NCBI RefSeq assembly: GCF_027887165.1
Contig: NC_077229.1
Span: 111,179,994-111,243,993 of the forward strand
Length of the DNA: 64,000 bases
Direction: 5' to 3'
Source of the DNA: Monodelphis domestica
Lineage: Eukaryota > Chordata > Mammalia > Didelphimorphia > Didelphidae
Below are positions 30,961-40,916 of this stretch, one piece after another. Every line of letters begins with the position of its first letter. Within the stretch, counting starts at the first letter, position 1. The translations under genes and the position numbers were made by a program. The notes below the pieces were generated by a model that worked only from the letters and a program-made list of their open reading frames with translations, searched no databases and was not told where the DNA came from.

Positions 30961-31204
30961 TTTCCTTTCTTTCTCATATCCCCATTTCACAAATGAGAAA
31001 ATTAAGGCTTGGATAAATAGTTATTCACTCGGGCTCACACTACTTAGGAGAAAGCTAGAATCTAGTTCTCCAGAAAGTGCTAGATCTGGCTTAGCTGCTA
31101 CCTTGATTAAATCACTTTTATGTTTTGGGATTCAGTATCCTTAAATGAGGACCACTAAGATTCCATTCAGTCCTGACATTCTAAACTCATTCCTAATATT
31201 CTGA
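30961..31204. repeat. MIR relic
   Basis: CCCCATTTCACAAATGAGAA (30980) is antisense. 31080-31180 is MIR-like in the other sense. Confidence 0.5.
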
Positions 31205-31440
31205 GGTTCCCTCCAACTATGACATTTTATGTTTCAAAATTCTTTCACCCCCTAAAATTTTGTTTTAAGTCTCTTCCCACTTTAACATTCTAGATTCTAT
31301 GTTCTAATTTTCTTCACTCTAAAATTTTGTGTTCTAACTCCCTTCCCATTCTAACATTCCAGATTCTATGTTCTAAAGTTCCTTCAATCTCTAACAATAT
31401 GTTCTAAGGAATCTTCTATCTTTGACATTCTGTATTCTAT
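31205..31440 (+). repeat. degenerate tandem repeat, 30-39-bp units
   Basis: Seven units end in TTCTAA or a variant: boundaries near 31205, 31240, 31270, 31308, 31338, 31377, 31408 and 31440. Short (about 30 bp, CTAAAATTTTG inside) and longer (about 38 bp, ACATTCYAGATTCTATG inside) units alternate in part, so a higher-order period of about 68 bp is visible. The unit looks like the CR1/MIR terminal phrase 'cccttccaactctaacattctatg'. Confidence 0.7.
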
Positions 31441-32037
31441 ATCCCAAGAGCGTGTTCCTCAAATCCTATAGTTCTAGGATTTATACCAAAGGAGAGTATG
31501 AGAGTTTGAGAAGGATAAAGACTTAAGGGGAGAAGGAGAAAATACATCCTCTATCCTTCAGACATCTCACAACTGAGTAGATACTTGAATCATTCCCCCA
31601 AGATCCCAAAGTGTCCCCCAACACTTTTCGAGAGAAAAGAAGATACTTAGTACCATGGAATAATTATCTGATGGCATGGTCAGAGAGTGAGCCAATTCTA
31701 CAAAGTGCCAAGCATGTTGTTATTGCTTATTAGAAAGCACTGTGATCTTGGACTAGAGAGAAGTGAAGGGCATAAAATATTTTGTTTGGGTACCTCAGTG
31801 GCACTTCTCAAACATCCCAATTCAGCCCCTAGCTATTTAGTCATTGGCCTCAAATTTAGAATCTTCTAGACTATGAGAATATTTGCATGGTAAAATCTAT
31901 CATTCTTTCATTTGTGTTTTATCCCTTTGGGTTAAACATTATTCCCTCTGACAAAACACTAACCTCCCTGGAGAAGGGAGCACATTCAGTCCCCAACATC
32001 TCAGTGGAAGTTTCTCAAAGATTTATGCATCATACAA
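31441..32037. other. single-copy DNA, no gene seen
   Basis: No recognised repeat, no reading frame of note. Confidence 0.3.
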
Positions 32038-32190
32038 TATTAGATCTGGAAAGGAATTTAGAGATCCTCCAATCTAACCCCTTCCTTTTATAGATATGGA
32101 AACTGAGGCCCAGGGAGGTGATTTGCTGAGGGTCACACCGTAGGTTAGTGATATAGGAGGGATTCAAATTCTTTTCTGTAGAGGATGAGT
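32038..32190 (-). mobile_element. MIR relic
   Basis: TTAGATCTGGAAAGGAATTT, GATATGGAAACTGAGGCCCA, GGGTCACACCGTAGGTTAGT. Confidence 0.72.
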
Positions 32191-32714
32191 TTTTAGGTAT
32201 AGGAAGACTTTCTTGGCACCCCATAGCTTAGGCCACGTGGTCTCCAAATCCCTTCTAATGCTCTTACTGGGAAGGCCTGGGCCTCTAGCTAGGATGGGAA
32301 GTCCTGGGCAGGGGCCAATCAGAACCCCTGCTTGAAATTTGTTTACTCTGATCTATTTTTGCATCGTCGAGCACCAACAATATGTTGGGCGCTTCAGGAA
32401 CCATGGAATCAGCCTACTCCCTGGCTGGGACCCTGGCCAACTGGCTCCAAGTCACAGGCCCTGACTTCTATCTTTCAACAAGACTGCGTGGGTACTTTGG
32501 GAAACCAGAAAGGGACTCAAGTCCCATCCAAGTTGTGAGAAGTCCAAAAGACAGAGACTGTGTTTTCTCCTATCAGACTGGGGTATCTTTGAGAGAAGGG
32601 ACTATGGTTCCCATTTTAAATGGCAGCTTCCCTATGGAAGTATTTATAGCTCCCTTTTGGCTCTCTTCTCTTCTCTCCTATTCCATCCCATTCTATAATT
32701 GTCTAGTCTACTAA
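32191..32714. other. single-copy DNA
   Basis: Short frames at 32332-32714 on the + strand look ordinary and show no family motif. 32700 onward enters a repeat. Confidence 0.35.
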
Positions 32715-32890
32715 AAAATATTTTATTAAGTATCTATTAGGTACAAAGTACCATTCCTAGTATTAGGGAGACAAAAATGAATAAGAACATTATCCCTCTT
32801 TTCCAGGAGCTAAGAGTCTAATGGGATGAGAAGATATAATACATATACAAGAAAAGAATAATACAGATGAGAATTATGGTCTAGGGAGTA
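32715..32890 (+). repeat. old interspersed repeat of unassigned class
   Basis: TTTTATTAAGTATCTATTAG, AGGAGCTAAGAGTCTAATGG, GAGAAGATATAATACATATA. The same order occurs at 35240-35400 and 58745-58920, so it is a family. Confidence 0.55.
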
Positions 32891-33069
32891 AAGGGTTCAT
32901 GTCCCACCTCTGACACATACTGGCTTTGTAATGCCGGATGAGTTCCATATGCTTTCAGCCCTAGCCAATTCCCTATGACCATAAGATGCAGAGCAAATCA
33001 GGATTTCTCATCAGGGAACTCCATTCACCTGTGGAATCATAAGGATAAAAAGATACACTGTAAAGTGAT

Positions 33070-33265
33070 TCATAGGGTCGTAGATTTAGAGTGAGAAGGA
33101 ATCTTAGAGGTCATAAATTCTAACCCTGATGATTTACGGATGAGGAAATTCATCTTGGACCAGCTCTAGAGAGGTTATAATTTATTCAACATAACACAGG
33201 TAATATGTGGCAATCTGGATTTGAATCCACTTTTTCTGACTCCACAGCCAGATCTTTCCACCCAC
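33070..33265 (-). mobile_element. MIR relic
   Basis: GTCGTAGATTTAGAGTGAGA, GATGAGGAAATTCATCTTGG, CAGCCAGATCTTTCCACC. Confidence 0.7.
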
Positions 33266-33289
33266 CACTCTTCCCTCTACTTAATGACT

Positions 33290-33680
33290 AATTGGATATA
33301 AGAATGAAGAAGAGGAAAGATTCAAAGATAACTCTTGAGACTTGGGTGACTGGAAGGATTCTAGAATCATATGTCCATACTATAGGTTTAGGGCTGAAAA
33401 CAATGGGTGCTGGGGTCTACTCTAGTCTGACCTTTTCATTACAAATGGCAGAACAGAAGCTCAGAGTCATACAAGTTGTAAGAGTAAAAGACAAGAGTCT
33501 TCCTGCCTCCAAGTTCAACAATCTATCCACCATGTCATGCTGTCTTTCCTCTATTCTACAGAGGCAGAAAATCAGAAGGGGCAGTTTTGGTGGGGAAGAT
33601 GATGAGTTTAATTTTAGATATGTTGAGTTAGAAGAGTTGGTAGAACTTCCAGTTGGAGATGACCATTGCAGTTGGAGATA
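33290..33680 (+). repeat. old repeat of unassigned class with a MIR inside
   Basis: GACTTGGGTGACTGGAAGGA at 33340 and GGGGAAGATGATGAGTTTAA at 33588, then TATGTTGAGTTAGAAGAG and CAGTTGGAGATGACC. An antisense MIR (33370-33550) splits it. A 129-codon open frame spans this stretch but is repeat-derived. Confidence 0.55.
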
Positions 33681-34311
33681 GTGGAGGTACTTCCTGAGAA
33701 TTAAGGCAAATTTTTTCCTATAGACTAAGGGCTGTGTCCCTCCTTTAGACCAGAACTCCTTGAGGTCAGAAGCTGTGTCATCTCTTCAGACTAAGGGGTC
33801 CTTCATAACAGGTCATCTTTCTTCCTCCTCAGCCCAGGGGTCTCCCCCAACCTTCCTGTTCTCTTCTTGTATCACTCCAGCTCTTTAAAACCCTTAATGT
33901 TTGTTAGGAACCTCTTTACTGCCACAGCCTAAAATTGAGAAAAACTACCCCAGAAGGGGAAGGGGGATGGTGAAGACCATAGAGAAGAGGCATTTCTAAC
34001 ACATCATAAATCTTGGACAAGCTTCGGCTAGCAGCCAAGTGCCTGGGAAGCAGCTCTGGACTCAGAACAACAAGATGGCAAGTTCCCTCTTTGCTTTCCC
34101 CAAATGCCAACTCCAAGGTTATATTTAGAGACTTGGGAAGGGAGGGTAGGTGAGAGATGCACAGAGGCAAGATATACGTGGAGACAGAGGCAGAAACTCA
34201 GAGAGACGCACAGGGGAGAGACAGCCTTAGAGATGAAGACAGAGATGGGCTTAGTTTGGTCCATGTTAGAGCTCAGTCATCTGTGACTGATGAAATCTCT
34301 GCAGGTAGGTT
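33681..34311. other. single-copy DNA
   Basis: 33700-33800 carries two similar phrases (TAGACTAAGGGCTGTGTCCC and CAGAAGCTGTGTCATCTC). No gene is visible; GCACAGAGGCAAGATATACG and the nearby purine-rich stretch are unassigned. Confidence 0.3.
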
Positions 34312-34540
34312 TTACAATGGGTGGAAACCTGGGCCTATAATCAGGAATGTGAGTTCAGAGGTGGCCTCAGACACTTACTAGTTGTGTGATCCCTTGGCAA
34401 GTCACTTCATCTCTGCCTACCTCATTTTCCTTAGCTGTAAAATGGGGATGAAAATAACACCTACCTTTCAGGATTGTTGTGGAGATCATCTAAGATAATG
34501 TTTGCAAACCTCTTAGAGGTGCTTAAAAAAAAGCTTATTT
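34312..34540 (+). mobile_element. MIR
   Basis: Near full length: ACAATGGGTGGAAACCTGGG, CTTACTAGTTGTGTGATCCC, TTAGCTGTAAAATGGGGATG, AACACCTACCTTTCAGGATT. Confidence 0.8.
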
Positions 34541-34901
34541 CCTTCCCTTCTACTTCACAATAGGGTCAGAGCTCTACCATCTGTGGGTCTGTGGTCAGGG
34601 TTAGGATTCCATCTTTGATCAGGGGTCAACCTGGGACCAAGGTAAAGGCTCAATGTGGAGCCATGGATAGTTTTGCCCATCATCATGGCTGATTGGAAAG
34701 ATCAGAGACCAGTCTCTCACTAGAGTCAAGGCTCAGCCAAGTCATTGGAAAACATTTGTCATCTTTTTAAAAATCCAACAGACACTTGCTAATTATCTTT
34801 CATCTTCATATTTTCTTTATTTGGGTCTTTCCTTTCCTCTATGACATTCTACACAGACACTCATCTGCAACAACATTATACCCCCCAGGGGAACTATAAA
34901 T

Positions 34902-34903
<2 letters not shown>
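34541..34903. other. unassigned DNA
   Basis: Short similar phrases recur (GGTCAGAGCTCTACCATC, GTGGTCAGGGTTAGGATTCC, TGATCAGGGGTCAACCTGGG), suggesting a weak internal repetition. No gene. Confidence 0.3.
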
Positions 34904-34960
<57 letters not shown>

Positions 34961-34975
34961 TTTCTCTCTCTCTTT
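34904..34975 (-). repeat. (GA)n on the - strand at a SINE tail
   Basis: Written (CT)n on the + strand, about 70 bases. It abuts the tail of the antisense SINE that follows. Confidence 0.95.
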
Positions 34976-35155
34976 TAACCCCATACTTTCTGTCTGAGTA
35001 ACAACTCTAAGACAGAAAGGCAAGAGCTAGGCAATTGGGGTTAAGTGACATGCCCAGGGTCCCACAGCTAAGAAATATTTGAGGATAGATTTGAACCCAG
35101 GACCTCCCATCTCAAGGCTTGGCTCTTAATCCACTGAACCATCTACCTACCCCCT
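34976..35155 (-). mobile_element. type A SINE
   Basis: Antisense: TTAACCCCATACTTTCTGTC to CCACTGAACCATCTACCTAC. Confidence 0.9.
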
Positions 35156-35705
35156 CCGTGGTCTCTTCTAACTGACATTCTGTGGATCTAAAAACCTTGA
35201 CTGTAATTTTTGCCCTTCTATTACCATGTTAATGTTGCTCAAAAAATGTTTGCTCATTCATTCATTCAACAGACATATCTCAATCACCAACAAAAGACAG
35301 AGCTCTGGGCTTGGTGCTGATGGTGATAGAAAACTTGCAAAGTTAGAGTCTTTGCCTTCATGAAGATTACATTCTATTTGACAGATAAGATAAATAAATA
35401 AATAAATTAATGATAAATAAATAAGAAAAAATTAAATTAAATTGTGTGCTCAACTCTGTATTTGGCACTAAGAGACATAAAAGATGGTTCCTATCTTTGG
35501 AGACTTGTCAATAGAACTCAGAAGAAATGATTATTCTAGTCCATATTGTTCTATTAAAAACTAGAGACAAGTTCAAAACAATATGTCAACAAATGTGAAA
35601 ACTATAGGACTGACATTAATTACAAGGAATGAAGGGATAACTTTGTTGGCTAGAGCGAATCTGGGAAGGCTTCTTGGAAGAGGTGAGTTTAAATTATAGG
35701 TTAAG
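35156..35705. repeat. old interspersed repeats and AT-rich DNA
   Basis: 35240-35400 is the 32.7-kb family (CATTCAACAGACATATCTCA, CCTTCATGAAGATTACATTC). 35388-35440 is (AAAT)n. 35640-35705 (GGGAAGGCTTCTTGGAAGAG) belongs to a related old repeat that the next SINE splits. Confidence 0.5.
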
Positions 35706-35908
35706 AAGGGGCAGTGAGGTGGCTCAGTGGATAAGAGTGCCAGGACTAGGGACTGAGGGTCCTGGGTTCAATTCTGACCTCAGACACTTCCTAGCTTCAT
35801 GACCTTGAGCAAGTCACACAACCCCCATTGTCTAGTCCTTACCACTCTTCTGCCTTGGAACAGTATTGATTCTAAGGTGGAAGGTAAAGATTAAAAAAAA
35901 AAAAGAAT
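35706..35908 (+). mobile_element. type A SINE
   Basis: AGGGGCAGTGAGGTGGCTCA to GGTGGAAGGTAAAGATT plus poly-A. Confidence 0.9.
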
Positions 35909-36223
35909 AGGTAAGAGATGGATTGGAAGAAGGGGTGTTAAGTATTTTAATAAAATATAAAAGCTAGAAGGGACCCAAGGGATTCCATATTCTATACATA
36001 CCCCCACACACACTTCATTTCATAGAAGATGAAATTGAGATCCAGGAGAAGAGTATGATTAAAAACCCAGAGGTTATAAAGGAACTTGTTTGTTGTAGGA
36101 GACAAGAAGAGCCTGCCTAAAGCAGACTATCCTTGCAGAGAAATTGTGGGAGATAAAGAAAGATAGCCTGGCTCAGTTCAGATTATAAAGGAATTTGAAT
36201 GCCAAGATGAGGAATGTATTCTT

Positions 36224-36736
36224 CATTTTTAATTATTTAATGAATTAATTTAGAATATTTTCCCACGATTACATGATTCCTGTTCTTTCCCTCCCCTTCC
36301 CCCAACCCCTCCCATAGCCAATGAGCAATTCCACTGGGTTTTACACGTGTCATTGATCAAGACCCATTTCCATATTATTGATATTTGCACTAGGGCAATC
36401 ATTTAGAGTCTACATCCCCAATCATATCCCCCTCGAACCATGTGATCAAGCAGGTGTTTTTCTTCTGTGTTTCTGCTCCCACAGTTCTTCCTCTGGATGT
36501 GGATAGTGTTCTTCCTCATAAGTCCCTCAGAATTGTCCTGGATCACTGCATTGCCACTAATGGAGAAATCCATTGCATTCGATTGTACCACAGTGTATCA
36601 GACTCTGTGTATGTTCTCCTGGTTCTGCTCCTTTTGGTCTGCATCAATTCCTGGAGGTCATTCCAGTATCACATGGAATTCCTCCAGTTTATTATTCCTT
36701 TGAGCATAATAGTATTCCATTACCATCAGATATGAA
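36224..36736 (-). mobile_element. 5'-truncated L1 3' end
   Basis: 12-bp TSD GAATGTATTCTT (36212-36223) and GAATTTATTCTT (36737-36748), one mismatch. Interrupts an older repeat (GAATTTGAATGCCAAGATGA before, GGAGCCAGTGTAGGTTCTTC after). Shares CCTCAGAATTGTCCTGGATC with the copy at 21.7 kb. Confidence 0.88.
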
Positions 36737-36803
36737 GAATTTATTCTTAATGGATTAGGAATTAGGGAGCCAGTGTAGGTTCTTCAGCAGAGGAGAGAGA
36801 TGA

Positions 36804-36804
36804 A

Positions 36805-36838
<34 letters not shown>

Positions 36839-36839
36839 G
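36804..36839. repeat. (AAT)n microsatellite
   Basis: About 11 AAT units, GAAAATAATAATAATAATAA. Confidence 0.93.
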
Positions 36840-36844
36840 CAATA

Positions 36845-37345
36845 ACCATTGTTGGAATCTCACAGAATGTGAGAGCTCAGAAGGACTATCTAGAGATTAC
36901 CTAGTCCAAAACCTTCATTTTATAAATGAGGAAATTGTGTCCCAGATAAGCTAAGGGAAATTGTCCAAGGCCACCCAATGGGTAAGTAGCAGAACTCAGG
37001 TAGAAGCCCAGGATTTCTACTCGAAGTTCCGTGACTTCAATTCCAACCATCTAGCTCCTCATTTTGGACTGGAGCTGTGATACAAGAAAGAAACTTCTAA
37101 TGGAGAGTCTCTCTCCAAAGTAAAACAGTACTTGCTCAGTGATTGATGGCTGCCTAGAGATATTGAGAGGTGTCATAGCTGTTATGTGTCAGAAGCAACT
37201 GGAATTTGAACCCAGATCTTCTGGCTCTGAGACCTGGCTTTATAGACCCCACTACATTCCCTCATAATAATAATATTGCTCTCATATTTGCAAAACACTT
37301 TTACATTCGTGATCTCAGTTGTTCCCCTAGGCAGCATTAAGAGGC
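36845..37345 (-). repeat. antisense MIR relics
   Basis: 36848-37050 (TTATAAATGAGGAAATTGTG), then a shorter piece at 37195-37345 (GAATTTGAACCCAGATCTTC, TTTGCAAAACACTTTTACAT). Confidence 0.62.
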
Positions 37346-37595
37346 TTTAGTCATTCAGTTATTTTTCATTCATGTCTGACTCTTCATGACTCCATTTGGG
37401 GTTTTCTTGGCAAAGATACTGGAGTGATTCGCCATTTCCTTTTCAGTTCATTGTACAGATAAGAAAACTGAGACCAACAGGATTAAGTGACTTGCCCAGG
37501 ATCACACAGCTAGTAAGTGCCTGAGGCCAGATTTGAACTCGGGAAGATGGCAGGTCCAGCCCTCTATCCCCTGTGCCATCTAGCTAGCTAGATGC
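37346..37595 (-). mobile_element. type B CORE-SINE
   Basis: TTCATTCATGTCTGACTCTT to CTATCCCCTGTGCCATCTAG. Beyond its head lies CTAGCTAGCTAGATGCTGG, a short GCTA-rich palindromic stretch (37586-37620). Confidence 0.9.
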
Positions 37596-37860
37596 TGGCT
37601 AGCTGAGCTAGCCTGCTGGCACTGAGATGGAGTTAATTAGAGATATATGTGGCATCAAAAATTATTTCTATGTGTAATTTTAAAAATTAAATTTCATAAA
37701 AACAAATAAAAAATATTAAAATATTATATGACCGGATAAGAGTCCAGGCTAGGTCTTTGGAGTCAAAGTCTAAAGCTTTTTCCTAAAAAAAAAAAAAGAC
37801 ACTAAACCAACTCCCACACCCTTTGAGGAAAAGAACAAAACTCCCCTCATCCCTTCACTT

Positions 37861-38027
37861 CCCCTTTTTATGGAATGGACAACCTCAGAAAGGGAGTGAT
37901 TGTCCTGACTGGAGGTCTTCAAGGAAAGGCCGGTGTGGACCCTTGTAGAGGCTGTAGAGGGATTCCTCCTTCAGGACCAGTCAGCCGAGACACCCTGTGA
38001 GGCCCCTTCCAGGTCTAAGATTCTATG
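37861..38027 (+). mobile_element. CR1/L3 LINE 3' end
   Basis: GACTGGAGGTCTTCAAGGAA, GGATTCCTCCTTCAGGACC, GAGGCCCCTTCCAGGTC, ending AAGATTCTATG, the ATTCTATG terminus typical of CR1-clade elements. Confidence 0.75.
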
Positions 38028-38204
38028 CTTCTTCCAGACCACCTACATGGAGAAAACAGAGGGGCCAGGGCTTGCCCCTTTGAAGAATTGGCCTCCCTTC
38101 ACCCCCCTCCCCAGCCAGCCTTCCCCAGGAGGAAGGCGGGGGGAAGACCGTGGCTCCACTCTTTCCCCAGCATCCTCTTAAAGATTTCTCCCCGAAAAAG
38201 CGAA

Positions 38205-38345
38205 AAAAACTCCTTATTTGGCTGAGCTGAGCCAGCCAGGTCCCTGCAGCAATCCGGGCTCTGATTTAACCCTTGGTTTATAAATAAAAGAAGCCATCAC
38301 AGGAGGGAGCTTAAACACCACCAGGCAGCAACATAAACAGAGCTC
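38205..38345 (+). promoter_or_regulatory. candidate GPR20 promoter: CArG, TATA/MEF2 and FOX sites
   Basis: A perfect CArG box CCTTATTTGG lies at 38212-38221 (serum response factor consensus CC(A/T)6GG). Fifty-eight bases on is TATAAATA (38279-38286), overlapping TTATAAATAA (38278-38287), which also fits the MEF2 consensus. FOX-type sites follow: TTAAACA at 38311-38317 and ATAAACA at 38333-38339, with another, TGTTTAT, at 38486-38492. Spacing fits an SRF-driven TATA promoter starting near 38310, 2.6 kb before the GPR20 coding exon and in the same direction. GPR20 is known from interstitial cells of Cajal and gastrointestinal stromal tumours, and I recall FOXF1 and ETV1 being reported as its regulators. 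I saw no convincing splice donor downstream, so the link to GPR20 is inferred. Confidence 0.45.
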
Positions 38346-38833
38346 AGAGCCATTCCTGGGGCAGGAGGCAGAGACTCTGGGGATTGTGGGAGGGCCAGGG
38401 AGAAGCTGGGGGGACCAGACAACTCTTAAGTCCGGCTGCAAGGATTTAGGCCCAGGGGATGGGGGCCGGGAGATGGAAGCCCTTGTGTTTATTTGAATGA
38501 CACCCAGGCTGTCTGGGAACATGGCCCTAGATTCTTCTCAGCTGAGGCTCTCATTCCATCTGACTAGGTTTGCTCGGAATCTGGGAGAGATCTGCTCTGC
38601 TCCTTTAGATGACCCCCAGCCCCAACCCTGGCCTCTCCTTTGTAGTGGAAGGAACCCTGGACCAGGGAGGTGGAGAATCTCTCACAGAATCCTAGAGTCA
38701 GAAGGGAGCTCAAACACGCACAAGAATCTTCTCGGTGGGCATTGGGAGGCATCTCCCACAAGTGTGCCCAGAACCTTAGCCCAGGATTGCGGAATAAATA
38801 CAATATTGTTGAATCACATTAAACTGGAAAGAA
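38346..38833. other. GC-rich single-copy DNA downstream of the candidate promoter
   Basis: Repeat-free by eye. Could include a GPR20 5' UTR exon; the best donor-like site seen is GAG followed by GTGGAG near 38669, which is weak. Confidence 0.35.
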
Positions 38834-39037
38834 GAGGGACAGCCAGGTGGCTTGGTGGATCAAGAGCCAGATCTCGAGGTGGGAGATCCTGGGTTCAAAT
38901 CTAGTCTCAGATACTTCCTAGCTGTGTGACCCTGGGCAAGTCACTTAACCCCCATTGCCCAGCCCTTACCTCTCTTCTATCTTGGAACCAATACTCAGTC
39001 TTGATTCTAAGACAGGAGGTAAGGGTTTAAAAAAAAA
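38834..39037 (+). mobile_element. type A SINE
   Basis: GGGACAGCCAGGTGGCTTGG to GACAGGAGGTAAGGGTTT plus poly-A. Confidence 0.92.
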
Positions 39038-39059
39038 TGAAAGGGAGATTCAGACTCAG

Positions 39060-39400
39060 TAGATCTCCCCACTGCTTCTCATTCCGCCCTTTGAGGCCAA
39101 GCAGAATAATCCTCCTCAGGGCCTTTCAGGTACAAGAATCTTGTTTTCCCTATTGTTTCCCTTTCATTTCTTGCCTTTTTAAGGCTAAACATTCTTAGTT
39201 CCTTCAAGTTATCCTTGTATGGCATAGTTTCCAGTCCCTCCCTCCAACCCAAACTTGTTTCTCTGGATTGATTCCAGGTTGTCGATGTCCCTCCTAAAAC
39301 ATGGCGCCCGGAAGTGAACGTGATATTCCACATGGCCTAACTGGGGCAGAATGCAGCAGAATGATCCTCCCCACCTTGGTTGTAGCCCTGTTTTGTCCCC
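39060..39400. mobile_element. CR1/L3-type ancient repeat with an ETS-like site
   Basis: CCCTCCAACCCAAACTTG, GGTTGTCGATGTCCCTCCTA, ACATGGCGCCCGGAAGTGAA, CTAACTGGGGCAGAATGCAG. This order is known from old CR1/L3-like repeats and is related to 60940-61310. CCGGAAGTG at 39308-39316 is a near-ideal ETS site. Confidence 0.55.
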
Positions 39401-39510
39401 AAAAGCCATATGACCTTAGATAAGTCACAAACCCTCTGGGCCACAGTGTCCTGCTTGTGAAATATATATACTGGAAGTTTGGGGCAGGATTATGAAATTT
39501 AAACTATCAT

Positions 39511-39708
39511 CAGGGTAGCTATGTGACTCAGTGTACGAAGCCAAGTCTAGAGTCCAGAGGACCTGGATTCAAATCTGACCTCAGACACTTTCTAGCTGTG
39601 TAACCCTGGGAAAGTCATTTAACCCCAGTTGCCTAGTCCTTAATTGCTTTTCTGACTTGGAAGTGGTATTTAGTATCAATTCTACAACAGGAGGTAAGGG
39701 TTTAAAAA
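39511..39708 (+). mobile_element. type A SINE, diverged
   Basis: GGGTAGCTATGTGACTCAGT to ACAACAGGAGGTAAGGGTTT. Confidence 0.88.
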
Positions 39709-39764
39709 ACATATTATCCTATAGTTTGGTATGGATATCCCACAAATTAGATAAGTCTTTTAGA

Positions 39765-39990
39765 AATCCACATAGTTGGAATAATATGGAAATATGTTTT
39801 GCATGATAATACATGTATAACCCAGACTGAATTGCTTGCCAGCTGCAGGAAGACAAGAAGGGAAAGAGACAATTTGCATCGTATAACTTTGGAAAATTTA
39901 TATATCCATGTATTATAAATAATATATAAATATAAACATTTTAATGTTATTATAACAAAATAAAAATATAAGTATATTTTTAAAAAACAC
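39765..39990 (+). mobile_element. L1-type 3' end, AT-rich
   Basis: GGAATAATATGGAAATATGT, ATACATGTATAACCCAGACT, GAATTGCTTGCCAGCTGC, ending in A/T-rich DNA with AAAATAAAAATA. Confidence 0.7.
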
Positions 39991-40029
39991 AAATTTAGCT
40001 TGGTTGCAGAGGGCAGAACCAATAATGGC

Positions 40030-40287
40030 AATTATTGTTGAATCATTTTCAGCCCCTTTTGATGCTTTGTGACTCCATTTGGGGTTTTCTTGGCAGGGAT
40101 ACTGGAGAGGTTTGCCATTTCCTTTCCCATCTCGTTTTACAGATGAGGAAAGTGAGGCAAACAGGGTTAAGTGACTTGCCCAGGATCATACAGCTAATGA
40201 GTGTCCGTGACCAGATTTGAACTCGTGAACATGTCTTCCTGATTCCAAGCCCAAACCTCTATCCACCATGCCACTTAGCTGCTCCAA
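40030..40287 (-). mobile_element. type B CORE-SINE
   Basis: ATTGTTGAATCATTTTCAGC, GGGGTTTTCTTGGCAGGGAT, CATACAGCTAATGAGTGTC, head CTATCCACCATGCCACTTAG. Lies in the presumed GPR20 intron. Confidence 0.9.
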
Positions 40288-40880
40288 TCTATGCCTTATC
40301 ACTTTCAAACCCTGTACCCCATCTGATCCCCTCTACTGGATTTCACATTATTTTTAAGGAACTCCTAGGATTCTGTGTCCCTATGTAGGCTACCTGCTAA
40401 GGCTATAACTGAAATTTTTATTTTTATTGAATTAGAAGCCATCGGTCTTGGATTCTAATTCCAAATTAATTTCCATTTTCTGCTTCTCAGGGTCCTTCTT
40501 TATAAAAGAGGAAGGGCTGGGCATGTTGCTTTTCAATGGTATTTCCAGCTTTTTTTCCATGGACAAAACCAGTTGACAGGAGGGCAGAGAGTGTAAAGTT
40601 TGAACCAGTAGAAGGTTCCTATAGGTTGGGGGGAAGGGCAGTCCTGTGAAAGGGGGAGCACAGTGATGACACCCTAAGAGTTGATGTCTGCCACATAATA
40701 TGTAGTATAGATGAGGACTGAGAGGCTAGATGATGTGATTTTATTTGCCATGAAAGAAGCCGTTCCCCCACCAAAAAATAAAAAAGATCAGCACCCTGGG
40801 ACAAAGTCCCATTTGCTGGGTACAAGGTCCCGTATATCTGCTCCCTGCACAATGGATTCATACCATTCATATTCTTACCC
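40288..40880 (+). other. presumed 3' part of GPR20 5' UTR intron
   Basis: Single-copy DNA, no independent gene. Short frames on both strands show no family signature. Confidence 0.5.
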
Positions 40881-40901
40881 ATCTCCTTGTTTTCCTTTCA
40901 G
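40881..40901 (+). other. splice acceptor before the GPR20 coding exon
   Basis: A polypyrimidine run, CATCTCCTTGTTTTCCTTTCAG, ends in AG at 40900-40901 (quoted in two parts: CATCTCCTTG and TTTTCCTTTCAG). The exon would begin GTGTTGGTTGCCATC and then the ATG. This matches a receptor whose whole coding region lies in the last exon. Confidence 0.75.
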
Positions 40902-40916
40902 GTGTTGGTTGCCATC

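Noticed and set aside
33292..33681. 129-codon + strand frame
   Set aside because: It spans an old interspersed repeat and an antisense MIR, so the frame is accidental.
38497..38904. 135-codon frame downstream of the candidate promoter
   Set aside because: Its 3' part runs into a type A SINE and no receptor or known family motif appears.
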